In this document: positions 1-9,825 of the stretch, piece after piece
Numbering within the stretch: position 1 is the first letter of the stretch
Layout: every line of letters begins with the position of its first letter
Assembly (NCBI RefSeq): GCF_003813965.1
Contig: NZ_CP033896.1
Coordinates: 2,728,001 to 2,792,000, forward strand
Source: Corynebacterium choanae
GTDB lineage: Bacteria; Actinomycetota; Actinomycetes; Mycobacteriales; Mycobacteriaceae
Direction of reading: 5' to 3'
Length of the DNA stretch: 64,000 nt
The notes under the pieces: model-generated
What the model saw: only the letters and a program-made list of their open reading frames with translations
Told to the model about the DNA's origin: nothing
Databases searched by the model: none
Made by a program: the position numbers and the translations under genes

Positions 1-341
1 GCTCACCGGTCATTACCATATAGGCTGGCGGATCGATCTTTTTTCAACGCTTGCCACAGCCCTGCTGTGAACCTCTGATTTCGCAGCAATACCAGCTTGC
101 AGGCACTACCCCACCGGTCACCGCGTTGGGGCCGGTGGGGTGGGTTGGCCGGGTAAGGATGCTTACTCCATTTAGCGCTAGCTGGCTGCTGCCGCCACGC
201 GGGCAAGCATGTGGTGGTTTTTGCACAATATGCTGCACGGTATGGGCAAGTGATCCAACCGGGTGTTGCTGGCTTTTCCTGCCCGGCAGTTTGCCACTGT
301 CCAAGCTGAGGATTGCCCGGACTACCAGCTCTTTTTCAAGG
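1..341. other. Gene-free left edge
   Basis: No open frame here looks like a real protein. A hairpin with 9-bp arms (CCCCACCGG at 109-117, CCGGTGGGG at 132-140) lies about 200 bp past the stop codon of the leftward membrane-protein gene. It could mark that transcript's end, but no T-run follows on either strand. Confidence 0.4.
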
Positions 342-2159
342 TTATGCTTTGTCGCGGGGTAGGGTTTCCGGATCGTTGACAGTATCGTTTATGACGATAG
401 TATCCGGCGCCACTGGGGTGGTGAGTTCTGCCGCAATGGGACGGGCGTCGTCAACGTTGCCGGTGTCAATACCGCCGTCACGAATCGCAGCAACCTGCTG
501 CTCATGATGTTTGCGCTCGAGGGGGTTGGAAACCCCGTAGAGCCGATCAAGTTCTGCAATCGCCGCCAGTTCTTTATTGTCACCGACGAGTTTGCTGCTA
601 ATCAGCGAACCAATAATGGCACACAACACAATGGTGCCGGTGAGCACAGCGAGCGCTACCGTGATCTGTGCTGTAGGGGCGCCATTACCGATCGCGGTCA
701 GCGCTGCGGTGGGATAGTGCAGCGGCATCGCATGAACAAGCACAGTTGCCACCGTTGACAATTCTTCATGGGCGGCTTGCTTCCATGCCCAAGAAACCAC
801 TGCTACCTGAGTGAACATGCCAACAATAATCGCGATCCGGCCAGTGTTTGCGCCAAGGGCAGTAATCGCCACCCGCGCTAACCCACTTGCCGCCGCATAG
901 GAAAGACCAATTGTTACCAGCATCATGAGGGCTGGTAGCACACCGGGGAATCCGGCAACGATACACAGCAGCACCACCGTGGTGACAGTCATGCCGACCC
1001 CGGCGGTGATTTGTGGGCTAGTGAAAAACTTACGCATCGGCAGTCGATGCCAAGGGCGGGCAATCATCCAAGTGGCGGCACCAGCAAACATGATGATCGC
1101 GGCGATAAGCAGGGCAACCAACGGGGAGAGGACGCGTTGCTGCATCGCATCGGATTGTGTGTCCTGTTCGGCAGCGGAAGTCTGCTGTGTCGCATTTGCC
1201 CCTGGTGTTGCCGTGGTGGTTGGGGCGCTGGAGGCAGCAGCCGATTGCTTGCTGGTTGACGACGAGGCGTTAGGTGCTGCTGCCGCTGCCGCCGGTGCCC
1301 CCGGTAAACTCCGGGAGATCGCAGTGACATTGTCCTGGTTTTGTTTCGCCATTTGGGCAATACGATCAGCACCATTATCAAGTTTTGTGACCGCGTCGGA
1401 AAGTTTGCTGGTTTCCCCACGGGCACTCTGCAGGCCGGCGGCAAGCTCTTTGGCGCCTTTTGTCGCAGTATAAATACCGTCATGATACGGCTGACCGGGA
1501 GTGTTTAACTGGTCGGCCACCTGCCGGGAACCGGTTTTTAACTCCCCGAGTTTGCCAAGCATCTCTGGGGGGATCTGCAGATTCACCAGCTCGGTGCGGG
1601 CAGCGATAAGTTTCAATCGGGCATCGGCAATCTGTGGATCTTTCGAATCGGCAAGCAGCGTATCCACCTCGGCGATCGCAGCGAGCATCTGATCCCGAAT
1701 TACTGGGATTTGGGCGACCTGATCAACAGCAAACCCCACCCCATCGGCTACTTCGGTGGCACCACGACCAAGCTCAGCAGTCCCGTTTTGCAGCTGCACC
1801 ATACCATCGGCTAACGCCTGCGCCCCATCGGCGGCCTCGTTGGTTTTCGTGACAAGTTCTGGGGCGGCATCAGCAAACTGTTGGGTGCCGGCGGCCAGTT
1901 CACCGGTTGCGGTGGTTAAAAACCCGGCTTGCGTGTGAGCAGTTGCCACAGCCCGTTTCGCAGGGGTGAGCGCTTGCGCATCGAGCCCGGTCGCACCCGG
2001 GGCAACCGGGGCCCCAACTTCGGTGTCCACTCCTTTTGGTGTCCACGATGCCGCCAAGGTGGCATTGGTCGTGACTGCCCACAGGCAGCCAGCTAATACA
2101 GGTATTGCCACTAGCAGGGCAAGAACAATCCGAAGGGTGGCGCGTACCGCAGAGCTCAT
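342..2159 (-). CDS. YhgE/Pip-like membrane protein, 605 aa
   Basis: Seen: one N-terminal membrane segment (about residues 8-32), then a roughly 270-residue extracytoplasmic region rich in Ala, Gly, Gln and Asp with heptad-like spacing, a low-complexity Ser/Ala/Thr spacer (about 290-335), about six hydrophobic segments (about 340-530) and a hydrophilic tail. This layout, plus the segment HAMPLHYPTAAL before the last helices, resembles the YhgE/Pip family (phage-infection-protein and type VII secretion accessory-like membrane proteins). The substrate is unknown and no ATPase partner gene is adjacent. The ATG at 2159 is preceded only by a weak Shine-Dalgarno. The gene is transcribed away from the mrp operon across a long intergenic region. 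An MmpL- or ABC-2-like permease is the alternative. The family call is inferred from architecture and is moderately sure. Confidence 0.6.
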   Translation of the reverse strand: MSSAVRATLRIVLALLVAIPVLAGCLWAVTTNATLAASWTPKGVDTEVGAPVAPGATGLDAQALTPAKRAVATAHTQAGFLTTATGELAAGTQQFADAAPELVTKTNEAADGAQALADGMVQLQNGTAELGRGATEVADGVGFAVDQVAQIPVIRDQMLAAIAEVDTLLADSKDPQIADARLKLIAARTELVNLQIPPEMLGKLGELKTGSRQVADQLNTPGQPYHDGIYTATKGAKELAAGLQSARGETSKLSDAVTKLDNGADRIAQMAKQNQDNVTAISRSLPGAPAAAAAAPNASSSTSKQSAAASSAPTTTATPGANATQQTSAAEQDTQSDAMQQRVLSPLVALLIAAIIMFAGAATWMIARPWHRLPMRKFFTSPQITAGVGMTVTTVVLLCIVAGFPGVLPALMMLVTIGLSYAAASGLARVAITALGANTGRIAIIVGMFTQVAVVSWAWKQAAHEELSTVATVLVHAMPLHYPTAALTAIGNGAPTAQITVALAVLTGTIVLCAIIGSLISSKLVGDNKELAAIAELDRLYGVSNPLERKHHEQQVAAIRDGGIDTGNVDDARPIAAELTTPVAPDTIVINDTVNDPETLPRDKA

Positions 2160-3155
2160 AGGTTAAAGTGTGTCCTACCGTGCACCAACTAGCCACGGTG
2201 ACACACCGGCAAGCCCCCCAGTTTTTCCGCTTGCCGAATCCTGCTCCCCGCGGCGGCCCGCACAGGGGACAAGGGATACAACAGCGGCTCCTTTCGGGGC
2301 AGAACATCGCAGCATCCGTGCTGCCGACTGACCAAAACTGCTGCTAGCTACTATTCATACTGTCGCTTATTACTGCTGTCGACACCGTTGGTTTATACGA
2401 GAAGCAAACAATTCCGTGTCGGGAAATGGCAGCTTTTCGCAGCAAACAGGAACATTTGAGCTGCAGCGCGACGCGGTGTTCACCTGTCAGTAGTGGCCAG
2501 GCGAGCACAGCGGATTGGGGATAACAGCTGTACTGAGCCGGGGTGAAACGTGGACTTGGTTGGGTGGGGCTGTGGTTGCTGGTTGGATGGGGCTGGGGTG
2601 CAGTGCCGAGGAAGCGGGCGGCGGCAAGACGGCTCCTCGCTCGGCAGCACTAGGCTGTGACTTCTGCATTTCTATGTTGCACAAGTGGCGCCCGATATGT
2701 TTTCGTGTAAGGGATTAACTACGTTTGCATCAGCTGCTTCTGGGCGGATATGTTCCCCGCACATGAGCGAAATCGCCGGTGCAAACCGTCGGTGGCTGGC
2801 GCGGGTAAAAACAACCACGGACATCACCACGACGTGGTGATGGCGACACGATCCATCGCTCAGCGGTGGGGTGCACACAACGTGGAAGACTGCACCTCTT
2901 CCCCGGTGGGAGACCACCGGTTGGCCAGAGTTGTTGTGAAAGCTAGTTCTTTCCCGCCAACGCATCTGACTTGGGAAACGTGTTCGCAAGTCAGCGTGCA
3001 ACCAAAGGTTTGCCGCTGCCGGCGTTCGATAACTTCGCGGTCACTCACGTATCGCAGCAGACCAGACTGTTTTTAGTACCACAGTCGACTGCTGCAGCTT
3101 GTGATATGTGGGAAGACTTGCGTGCCCGTTGCCATATTGGTGTGAGGAGACGCTT
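2160..3155. other. Divergent intergenic region without a gene
   Basis: About 1 kb between the leftward membrane-protein gene and the rightward mrp operon. Short frames are present on both strands, but none has a Shine-Dalgarno plus protein-like composition. It should hold both promoters. The one clear element is the palindrome at 2822-2842. Confidence 0.5.
2822..2842. promoter_or_regulatory. Perfect 9-bp-arm palindrome, candidate operator
   Basis: CATCACCAC and GTGGTGATG flank a 3-base centre (GAC), a perfect inverted repeat about 310 bp upstream of mrpA. The size fits a dimeric repressor site, but neither strand shows a T-run that would suggest a terminator. Function is inferred from symmetry only. 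Confidence 0.35.
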
Positions 3156-6077
3156 GTGACACTCATTTGGGTGCTCGCGCTGGCAGGATTAGCGGTGCTG
3201 CTGGCCGCCCCGGCGGTAGCCGTGTTTGACCGGCGCGCCGGCTGGCCATTATCGCTGCTGTTTATTGCAGGGGCGGTGCTGCTTGGACGCGAACTGCCGG
3301 ATATTTTCGCCGGCCAGCCGCTCACCTATGAGATGGTGTGGGCGAAAGACTTCCTAGGGCCTGGCATTGATGCCACCTTCGCGCTGCGCGGGGATAGTTT
3401 GAGTGTCTTTTTCGCCATGCTGGCACTGGTTATCGGTGCGGTGGTGTTTATCTATTCGGCGAGCTATCTGCACAACAACGCCGGAAACTTGACGTTCTAC
3501 CTGTTTATGTCGGGGTTCTCGCTGGCGGTGCTGCTGCTGGTGCTGGCCGATGATGTGGTGGTGCTGTTTATCGCCTGGGAGCTGGTGTCGATCGGCTCAT
3601 TTTTGCTGATTGCCCGCTCTGGTTCGGGGGGCGAAGCAGGTTCGATGCGCACCCTGATTTTGACGTTTACCGGCGGGTTAACACTGTTGGCAGCGTTAGC
3701 GATGATGGCAACGCAGGCTGGTTCGACGCGCCTGTCGGAGATTCTCGCCGCCCCGTTCTGGTTTACGCAGCCGCATATTACGACCGCGTTGGCGCTGCTG
3801 ATTGCGGCTTCGGCGTTTACGAAAGCCGCCCAGTTCCCCTTCCATTTCTGGCTTCCGGAGGCGATGGCTGCCGCCACCCCGGTGTCGGCGTTTCTGCATG
3901 CGGCTGCGGTGGTGAAGGCCGGTATTTATGTGCTGCTGCGGTTTTCGACAGTGTTCTACGATAATCCGCTGTGGCATGTGCTGCTCATTACGGTCGGTAT
4001 GGGCACTGCGGTGATGGCGTCGCTGTTTGCGATTCAGAAAACTGACTTGAAAAAGCTCACCGCCTATTCGACGGTGTCGCATCTGGGGTGGATTGTTGCC
4101 ACTATCGGGGTGGGTACCCCGTTTGCGTTAGCTGCGGCAGTGATTCACACCCTGGCGCATGCCCTGTTTAAATCGTCGCTGTTTATGCTCATCGGGGTGA
4201 TTGACCACCAGGCTGGGTCGCGTGATGTGCGCCGCCTGGGGGTGTTGTGGAATAAGCTGCCGTTTACGTTTACAGCCGTCACGATTGGTGCGCTGTCGAT
4301 GGCAGCGGTGCCGCCAATGATGGGGTTCATCTCGAAAGAGGGGATGTTAGAGGCGTTTCTGCAGGCACCGTTGCCGCATGGGGCACTGGTGGTGCTGCTC
4401 ATTGCGGCTGCTGTGGGGGCAGTGTTTACCTTCACCTATTCGGCACGTCTGGTCACGGGGGCGTTTTTTGACGGTCCCCGCGATATGAGTGCGGTCAAAG
4501 AAGCCCCGGTGAGCCTGTGGCTGCCAGCTGCCCTGCCGGGTGTGTTGTCACTGCCGCTGGCGTTTGTTGTCACCTATTTGGATGAGCCAGTGGCGGCTAT
4601 TGTGGCGGCGATCAACGGCACTGATCCGCAGCTGCATTTGGGGCTGTGGCATGGTATTACGGTGCCGCTTTTGATCTCTACTGCGGTGATGATTGTTGGT
4701 GTCGTCGGGGTGATTATTCGCCGCCGGTTGTATGCCACTGTTGATCCGTTAGAGTTCTTCCCTGTCACCGGCAATGAGGCGTTGCAGCGGTTTATTCTGC
4801 TGTGCGCCAAGTGGGGCAAATCCTGTGCCCGAATGGCAGATTCGTATAGTCCTTCCCGGCATTTGCTGTATCCGCTGCTGGTGATTGTTGGTTTCGGTTA
4901 TCTGCTGCTGCTCACCACAGGTGTGGATGGGGTGCTGTTGCCGCCGAAGATTACCGGTATTGACCGGCCGCTGGATATGTTGCCGCTGGTGATTGTGGCG
5001 ATCTCTGTGGTGGGGCTGGTGCGTGCCACTTCCCGGGTGTATGCGGTAGTGCTGCTGGGTACCGCCGGTGTTGGGGTGACGTTGCAGATTTTGATGCTCG
5101 GCGCCCCCGATGTGGCGCTCACCCAATTCTTGGTTGAGATCCTTGTCGTGGTGATCATGATGATGGTGATTCGGCAGCAGCCGTCGGTGTTCCACGGTAC
5201 GTCTGCGCGGCGGCAAACCTATGCGGCAGCGCTTGCGCTGGCCGTGGGTGGGATTACCTTTGCTGCAGTGTGGGGGCTTATCGGTCGGCATCCCCGCCCG
5301 GAGATCGCCACCTGGTATTTGACGCAAGGACCAGATATCACCGGCGGCGACAATGTCGTCAACACGATCCTGGTGGAGTTCCGTGCCTTGGATACCATGG
5401 GTGAACTGACCGTATTAGGTATGGCCGGGGTGGTGATTGCGGCGGTGATCGCCTCCATTCCGCGGCATCCATTTGCCCGCGGCACCCATCCGATTCCGCT
5501 GCTCAACCCGCAGGCGAATGCGGTGCCGCTTACCCAGCTTGCCCGGTTTGTGCAGCCGCTGCTGTGGGTGATTTCTGTGATCGTGTTCTACCGGGGTCAT
5601 AATGCCCCCGGTGGCGGGTTTATTGCTGCGCTGATTGCCGGGGCGGCAATCATGCTCAGCTATGTGAAAGCTGGCACAGATAAGCCGGTGGTAAAACCGC
5701 ACACCCCGTATGTGCTCACCGGGCTGGGGATTCTCATCGCACTCGGCGACGGGTTCTTAGGTCTGGTTGCCGGGGATTCGTTCCTTTACGCGCTGCATGT
5801 GCACGCCCTGGGTCAGCATTTCTCTTCGGCCATGATTTTCGACCTCGGGGTGTATTTAGCGGTGCTGGGCATGGTCACCTTAGGGATTAACGGCTTGGGT
5901 GGCTATCTGCGGCCGGGCAACGATAAACCGTTGCATCCGCATGCCCGGGGTGGGGCGCAAAATACTGGTGCCGCCGCCACAGAGGAAAACCGGCAAGTGA
6001 AAACGAAACGGGATGAAGATGACCATCACCTGCAGGCGTCCGCGCCCGTGGTCAACCAGGAAACGAGCCGGCCATGA
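3156..6077 (+). CDS. mrpA: Mrp antiporter subunit A with fused MrpB domain
   Basis: Largest subunit of the multi-subunit Na+(K+)/H+ antiporter in the cytoplasmic membrane. It is 973 aa from the GTG at 3156, chosen because GAGGAG lies 6 bases upstream and the protein then begins directly with a membrane helix. An earlier in-frame ATG at 3108 would add 16 non-hydrophobic residues. Seen: a NuoL-like antiporter core, with Glu142 in FIAWELVSIGSF and the conserved lysine/histidine-containing stretch at about residues 215-265 (FPFHFWLPEA). The C-terminal third carries the MrpB signature NAPGGGFIAALIAG, so MrpA and MrpB are one polypeptide, as known in actinobacteria. It ends in a charged cytoplasmic tail of about 60 residues. 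It is the first gene of a six-gene operon followed by mrpC, mrpD, mrpE, mrpF and mrpG. Confidence 0.93.
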   Translation: MTLIWVLALAGLAVLLAAPAVAVFDRRAGWPLSLLFIAGAVLLGRELPDIFAGQPLTYEMVWAKDFLGPGIDATFALRGDSLSVFFAMLALVIGAVVFIYSASYLHNNAGNLTFYLFMSGFSLAVLLLVLADDVVVLFIAWELVSIGSFLLIARSGSGGEAGSMRTLILTFTGGLTLLAALAMMATQAGSTRLSEILAAPFWFTQPHITTALALLIAASAFTKAAQFPFHFWLPEAMAAATPVSAFLHAAAVVKAGIYVLLRFSTVFYDNPLWHVLLITVGMGTAVMASLFAIQKTDLKKLTAYSTVSHLGWIVATIGVGTPFALAAAVIHTLAHALFKSSLFMLIGVIDHQAGSRDVRRLGVLWNKLPFTFTAVTIGALSMAAVPPMMGFISKEGMLEAFLQAPLPHGALVVLLIAAAVGAVFTFTYSARLVTGAFFDGPRDMSAVKEAPVSLWLPAALPGVLSLPLAFVVTYLDEPVAAIVAAINGTDPQLHLGLWHGITVPLLISTAVMIVGVVGVIIRRRLYATVDPLEFFPVTGNEALQRFILLCAKWGKSCARMADSYSPSRHLLYPLLVIVGFGYLLLLTTGVDGVLLPPKITGIDRPLDMLPLVIVAISVVGLVRATSRVYAVVLLGTAGVGVTLQILMLGAPDVALTQFLVEILVVVIMMMVIRQQPSVFHGTSARRQTYAAALALAVGGITFAAVWGLIGRHPRPEIATWYLTQGPDITGGDNVVNTILVEFRALDTMGELTVLGMAGVVIAAVIASIPRHPFARGTHPIPLLNPQANAVPLTQLARFVQPLLWVISVIVFYRGHNAPGGGFIAALIAGAAIMLSYVKAGTDKPVVKPHTPYVLTGLGILIALGDGFLGLVAGDSFLYALHVHALGQHFSSAMIFDLGVYLAVLGMVTLGINGLGGYLRPGNDKPLHPHARGGAQNTGAAATEENRQVKTKRDEDDHHLQASAPVVNQETSRP

Positions 6078-6156
6078 CGTATCGAGATGTTATCGGTCGG
6101 CAGGCAAACGGCTGGATGGTTCATATTCGCTTTTCAATCCTTGGGAGGGCAGCAGC

Positions 6157-6573
6157 ATGATGCTGGCACTAACAATCGCAATCCTGGCAGCAGGTGGTGT
6201 GTTTCTTATCCTGCAGCGGGGCATGGTGCGCATTGTGCTTGGCATGGGGTTGATTTCTCACGCGGCGAATTTGACGATTTTAGCGGCAGGTATTCCCCGC
6301 TGGCGCGGGGAACCCTTCCCCTCCCGCACCCCGCTAGAGGCGGCAGCTGATCCGCTGCCGCAGGCGTTTGTGCTGACCGCAATTGTGATTACCATGGCGA
6401 CGACTGCGTTTATGTTGGCGTTGGCTGCGCTGGGGCGCAGCGACGACACCCGCAGCGCAGAGGATCCGACCGAACAGTCTCCCCTGGAGACTCGTGCCCG
6501 GTCGGCGAAACCGATGCCGCAGGCCTCCCATCGGGTGGCGCGGGTCAGCCAGCGGCTGAGCAACAGTAAATAG
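6157..6573 (+). CDS. mrpC: Mrp antiporter subunit C (NuoK-like)
   Basis: 138-aa NuoK-like subunit that pairs with MrpA and MrpD in the proton path. The start is the ATG at 6157 (an adjacent ATG sits at 6160), preceded by GGGAGG. The longer open frame starting at 6013 overlaps mrpA and encodes non-hydrophobic sequence, so it is rejected. Seen: three membrane segments with the MrpC motif GLISHAANLTILAAG around residues 30-45 and the PQAFVLTAIVITMATTAF segment typical of NuoK/MrpC. A hydrophilic tail of about 45 residues follows. It lies 79 bp after mrpA and 31 bp before mrpD. Confidence 0.92.
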   Translation: MMLALTIAILAAGGVFLILQRGMVRIVLGMGLISHAANLTILAAGIPRWRGEPFPSRTPLEAAADPLPQAFVLTAIVITMATTAFMLALAALGRSDDTRSAEDPTEQSPLETRARSAKPMPQASHRVARVSQRLSNSK

Positions 6574-6604
6574 GGCAAGCAGTTAACGAAGGATTGGAAA
6601 CCTT

Positions 6605-8335
6605 ATGCACGATCATTCCTGGGTTGTCTCCACGGTTGCTGCAGCCCCCGGCACCATCCTTGCCGCCGGTGACTCGGCAGGCATTGTGCCTGCCGGCGTA
6701 TCGGCTGGCACCTGGCTGCCGCTGTTTGTGGCGGTACCGTTGCTGGCGGCAGCACTGTGTGTGCTGATTCCTGCCCGCCGCCTCCGGGAGGCGATCCACA
6801 TCGGGGTTCCGGTGGTGGTGATGGTTGCCGCGTTGTGGCTGCTGCAAGTCACCGCCACGGAAGGCACGATCGCCACCGGGGTGGGACGCTATATCGGCGG
6901 GATTGCGATTCCCTTTGCCGCGGACGCGTTTACCGCACTCATGCTGGTGGCGACCGCATTGGTGGCGGCGGTGTCGAATTGGTTTGCAACCGCCGCCAAT
7001 GAGACAAAAGCCCGGTTTTATCCAGCGCTCACCCTGATGCTGATTGCTGGCGTCAACGGCGCGCTGCTCACCGCGGATCTGTTTAACCTGTTCGTGTTTA
7101 TCGAAGTGATGCTGCTGCCCTCCTACGGGTTGATGGCCATGACCGGATCGTGGGCACGGCTGGCCGGTGGCCGCACCTTTGTGTTGGTGAATCTGTTGAC
7201 CTCAACGGTGCTGCTGGTGGGGGTGGCGTTCGTCTATGCGGTCGCGGGCACCGCAAATATGGCGGTGTTGGCTGGTGCTGCCGCCGGGAAAGGGCCGTTG
7301 ACTGCCGCCATGGGGCTGGTCATTATTGCCCTGGCGGTGAAAGCTGGCACCTTCCCGGTGCACACTTGGCTGCCGCGCACCTATCCGGCAACCTCCCCTG
7401 CGGTGATGAGCCTCTTTTCCGGCCTGCACACCAAAGTCGCGGTGTATGCGATTTTCCGCATCTATACCGTGATTTTTGACCTGGATGGGCGCTGGGCGTG
7501 GCTGATTGTGGTTATTTGTGTGATCTCTATGCTGGTCGGCGGCTTCGCCGGCCTGGCGGAGCATTCCATGCGCCGCATTATCGCCTACCAGATGGTCAAC
7601 GGCATGCCGTTTATCCTTGTGGTGTTAGCGTTCACCCAAGTCGATCCGACCCGGGCGCTGGCCGCCGGCATGCTCTATATGATCCACCACATGGTTACCG
7701 TCGGTTCCCTGGTGCTGTCGGTTGGTGCGGTAGAGGAAACCTACGGCACTGGCATGTTGTCGAAGCTGCATGGTCTTGCCCGCCGGGAGCCGCTGATTGC
7801 CACCATTGTGGTGATGGGATCGTTCTCTATTGTGGGGTTCCCCCCATTTTCCGGTACATGGGGCAAACTGTTTTTGGTGATGGCTGTGGCGAAACCAGCG
7901 ACCTGGCTGTCGTGGGTGGTCATTGTCACGATTATTCTGGCGAGCTTCGGTGCCCTGTTGTCGATGCTGCGACTGTGGCGGGAAGTGTTTTGGGGCAAGA
8001 ATCTGAATCCGAAACGTTTCCCCGATCAGCTGCTGGTGCCGCTGCGGCTCGCCCTGCCCAGCGCACTGCTAGCGATTGTGTCGGTGGCAATGTTTTTCCT
8101 CGCCGGAACCATGATCGCCGTGACCACTACCGCCGCGGAAGGTTTGGTGGATGTCACCAGCTTTAGCACCGCGGTACTCGGCAACCCCGGTGAGGCGATC
8201 GGTATCAGCGGGGTGGATGCGGTTGCCGGGTTGCGCAGCGACGCCGCGGTCGATGTCCACAACGAGTATGTGCACCAAGGGGCGTTCACCACGGAAACCG
8301 GGGTCACAGCTACCACCACAGGGAAGGGACACTAA
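6605..8335 (+). CDS. mrpD: Mrp antiporter subunit D (NuoN-like)
   Basis: 576-aa NuoM/N-like antiporter subunit. Seen: about 14 hydrophobic segments, with FNLFVFIEVMLLPSYGLMA carrying the conserved membrane Glu (about residue 165) and the KAGTFPVHTWLPRTYP stretch carrying the conserved Lys and His (about residues 245-260). The start ATG at 6605 has GAAGGA upstream. Residues 1-35 are a short Ala/Gly-rich lead before the first helix, and the C-terminal 70 residues are hydrophilic. The stop codon is 3 bp from the mrpE start, which indicates translational coupling. Confidence 0.93.
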   Translation: MHDHSWVVSTVAAAPGTILAAGDSAGIVPAGVSAGTWLPLFVAVPLLAAALCVLIPARRLREAIHIGVPVVVMVAALWLLQVTATEGTIATGVGRYIGGIAIPFAADAFTALMLVATALVAAVSNWFATAANETKARFYPALTLMLIAGVNGALLTADLFNLFVFIEVMLLPSYGLMAMTGSWARLAGGRTFVLVNLLTSTVLLVGVAFVYAVAGTANMAVLAGAAAGKGPLTAAMGLVIIALAVKAGTFPVHTWLPRTYPATSPAVMSLFSGLHTKVAVYAIFRIYTVIFDLDGRWAWLIVVICVISMLVGGFAGLAEHSMRRIIAYQMVNGMPFILVVLAFTQVDPTRALAAGMLYMIHHMVTVGSLVLSVGAVEETYGTGMLSKLHGLARREPLIATIVVMGSFSIVGFPPFSGTWGKLFLVMAVAKPATWLSWVVIVTIILASFGALLSMLRLWREVFWGKNLNPKRFPDQLLVPLRLALPSALLAIVSVAMFFLAGTMIAVTTTAAEGLVDVTSFSTAVLGNPGEAIGISGVDAVAGLRSDAAVDVHNEYVHQGAFTTETGVTATTTGKGH

Positions 8336-8338
8336 CTC

Positions 8339-9271
8339 ATGCTGCATGCGGTGAAATATCTCACCTGGCTGACTGGCCAGGTGATTGCCGGCGCGGTGGC
8401 GGTCGCCGTCGACATGTGTCGGAAAGAAACCAACATGGATCCGATTGTGGTGGAATATCCGCTGCGGATCACCGACGATTTCCTCATCGCGGTGTTTACC
8501 ACCTCGATCACAATGACCCCGGGGACGATCTCCTGCGGGGTGATCACCCCGGATCATGACGACGAGCCAACCATTCTGCTGGTGCAGGCAGTCTACGGTA
8601 ATGATCCCGCTGAGGTGATTGCCGGCCTCGCCGAGATGGAACAACGCTTATCCCCGGCGATTGCCGACGTCGACTATGGCGCCCCTGGGCAGGGCAGCGG
8701 CGACCCGCAGCGATCCACTGCGGTGGTTGGCCACAGCGACGACCATGTCGGCCCCACCGAGACCGACAATCATCACATTCGCGGCCCGCATGAGCAGCCC
8801 CACAAGGTCGCCACCGACACCCGCACCAGCGACAACAATCTTCCTGGACAGTCCCGGATTGTTACGCAAGCAACCGGGGATCACGCTGATGCTGACACCA
8901 CCGCCACTATCTCGGCACATGCCGCCGCTATCGGCGGCTATCAGGTGGATCGGGCAGCGCTTGCCGGCACCGGCAACCATGTGGAACTCGACGATGCCCG
9001 CATCGACTCCTATCCGCAGGATGATCCACAGCCGGATACATCCGGCAGCCACCGGTCACAGGCCAGCCCACCGGCAGCCCCAGCGATCACCAAGGCTGCA
9101 CCATCCCACGCGCATCCGGCCGACCAGCCGGACACCAACCCCGGTGGGGTAACTGTCGCCCAGCTGCAGGCACGCGCCGGCGCGGCCGACACCCGGCCGC
9201 GGCGCCGCCGCGCCGCGGAACCCACCGATACTTCCCAGCCAGATATTTCCCCGGCAGCCTCACAGGAATAG
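8339..9271 (+). CDS. mrpE: Mrp antiporter subunit E with long hydrophilic tail
   Basis: 310 aa. Residues 1 to about 110 match MrpE: a single N-terminal helix, then the PLRITDDFLIAVFTTSITM and TPGTISCGV segments typical of the MrpE C-domain. Only one membrane helix is visible, whereas Bacillus MrpE (about 160 aa) has more. From about residue 115 to the end the protein is a low-complexity tail rich in His, Asp, Thr, Pro and Ala, predicted to be disordered and ending in a basic RPRRRRAAE patch. Its function is unknown. It is continuous in frame with the MrpE domain and has no internal start with a good Shine-Dalgarno, so it appears to be a genuine extension. The next gene, mrpF, begins 9 bp later. 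Confidence 0.85.
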   Translation: MLHAVKYLTWLTGQVIAGAVAVAVDMCRKETNMDPIVVEYPLRITDDFLIAVFTTSITMTPGTISCGVITPDHDDEPTILLVQAVYGNDPAEVIAGLAEMEQRLSPAIADVDYGAPGQGSGDPQRSTAVVGHSDDHVGPTETDNHHIRGPHEQPHKVATDTRTSDNNLPGQSRIVTQATGDHADADTTATISAHAAAIGGYQVDRAALAGTGNHVELDDARIDSYPQDDPQPDTSGSHRSQASPPAAPAITKAAPSHAHPADQPDTNPGGVTVAQLQARAGAADTRPRRRRAAEPTDTSQPDISPAASQE

Positions 9272-9280
9272 GAGCCCCCC

Positions 9281-9628
9281 ATGGTTAATCTCGTGCTCGC
9301 CGCCGACAACATTCCGCGGGTGCCAACCACCACCGAGCTTTTCGGCAGCACCTTCGACGCTTCGCCATTTGCGTTGACCATCTATTGTGCGATCATCATT
9401 ATGGGCATCGCCTTGCTCATGTCGCTGGTCTTGTTGGTGAAAGTCCGCAATGACACCTCCCGCATTGTGTTAGCTGATGCCGTGTTTTATCCCATGCTGG
9501 GGATTTATCTGGCATGGAGTTATTTGCATGAAACCCAAATCGCCTATGAGGTGGTGATGTTCGGGGGTCTGCTCGGGCTGCTCACCTCGGTGTCGCTGGC
9601 CCGCATTGTAACCAAGGGCCGCCGCTAG
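9281..9628 (+). CDS. mrpF: Mrp antiporter subunit F
   Basis: 115-aa three-helix membrane subunit. Seen: a hydrophobic first helix at about residues 35-55, then VRNDTSRIVLADAVFYPM, which corresponds to the family's RvvALD-type motif after helix 1, and two further helices ending in a basic tail (TKGRR). GGAG lies upstream of the ATG at 9281. It follows mrpE at 9 bp. The Asp in the DAVFYPM segment matches the conserved MrpF Asp implicated in bile-salt and Na+ transport in Bacillus (family knowledge). Confidence 0.9.
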   Translation: MVNLVLAADNIPRVPTTTELFGSTFDASPFALTIYCAIIIMGIALLMSLVLLVKVRNDTSRIVLADAVFYPMLGIYLAWSYLHETQIAYEVVMFGGLLGLLTSVSLARIVTKGRR

Positions 9629-9825
9629 CCCGCCGGCGAAGGCTTACCAGCAATACCACTGCTATCACCCAATCAGCAGCGCCTGGCACATACTCCAGGC
9701 ACCGCCAGCTGCCCGCTGCACCCATCGCCTGCACCACGTAACACCACCACCCGCACCCGCAACGCACACTCGCCCACCAGGCAACTCGTCGCCGTACAGA
9801 AACGAACCTAGGGAACAACGCTGAC

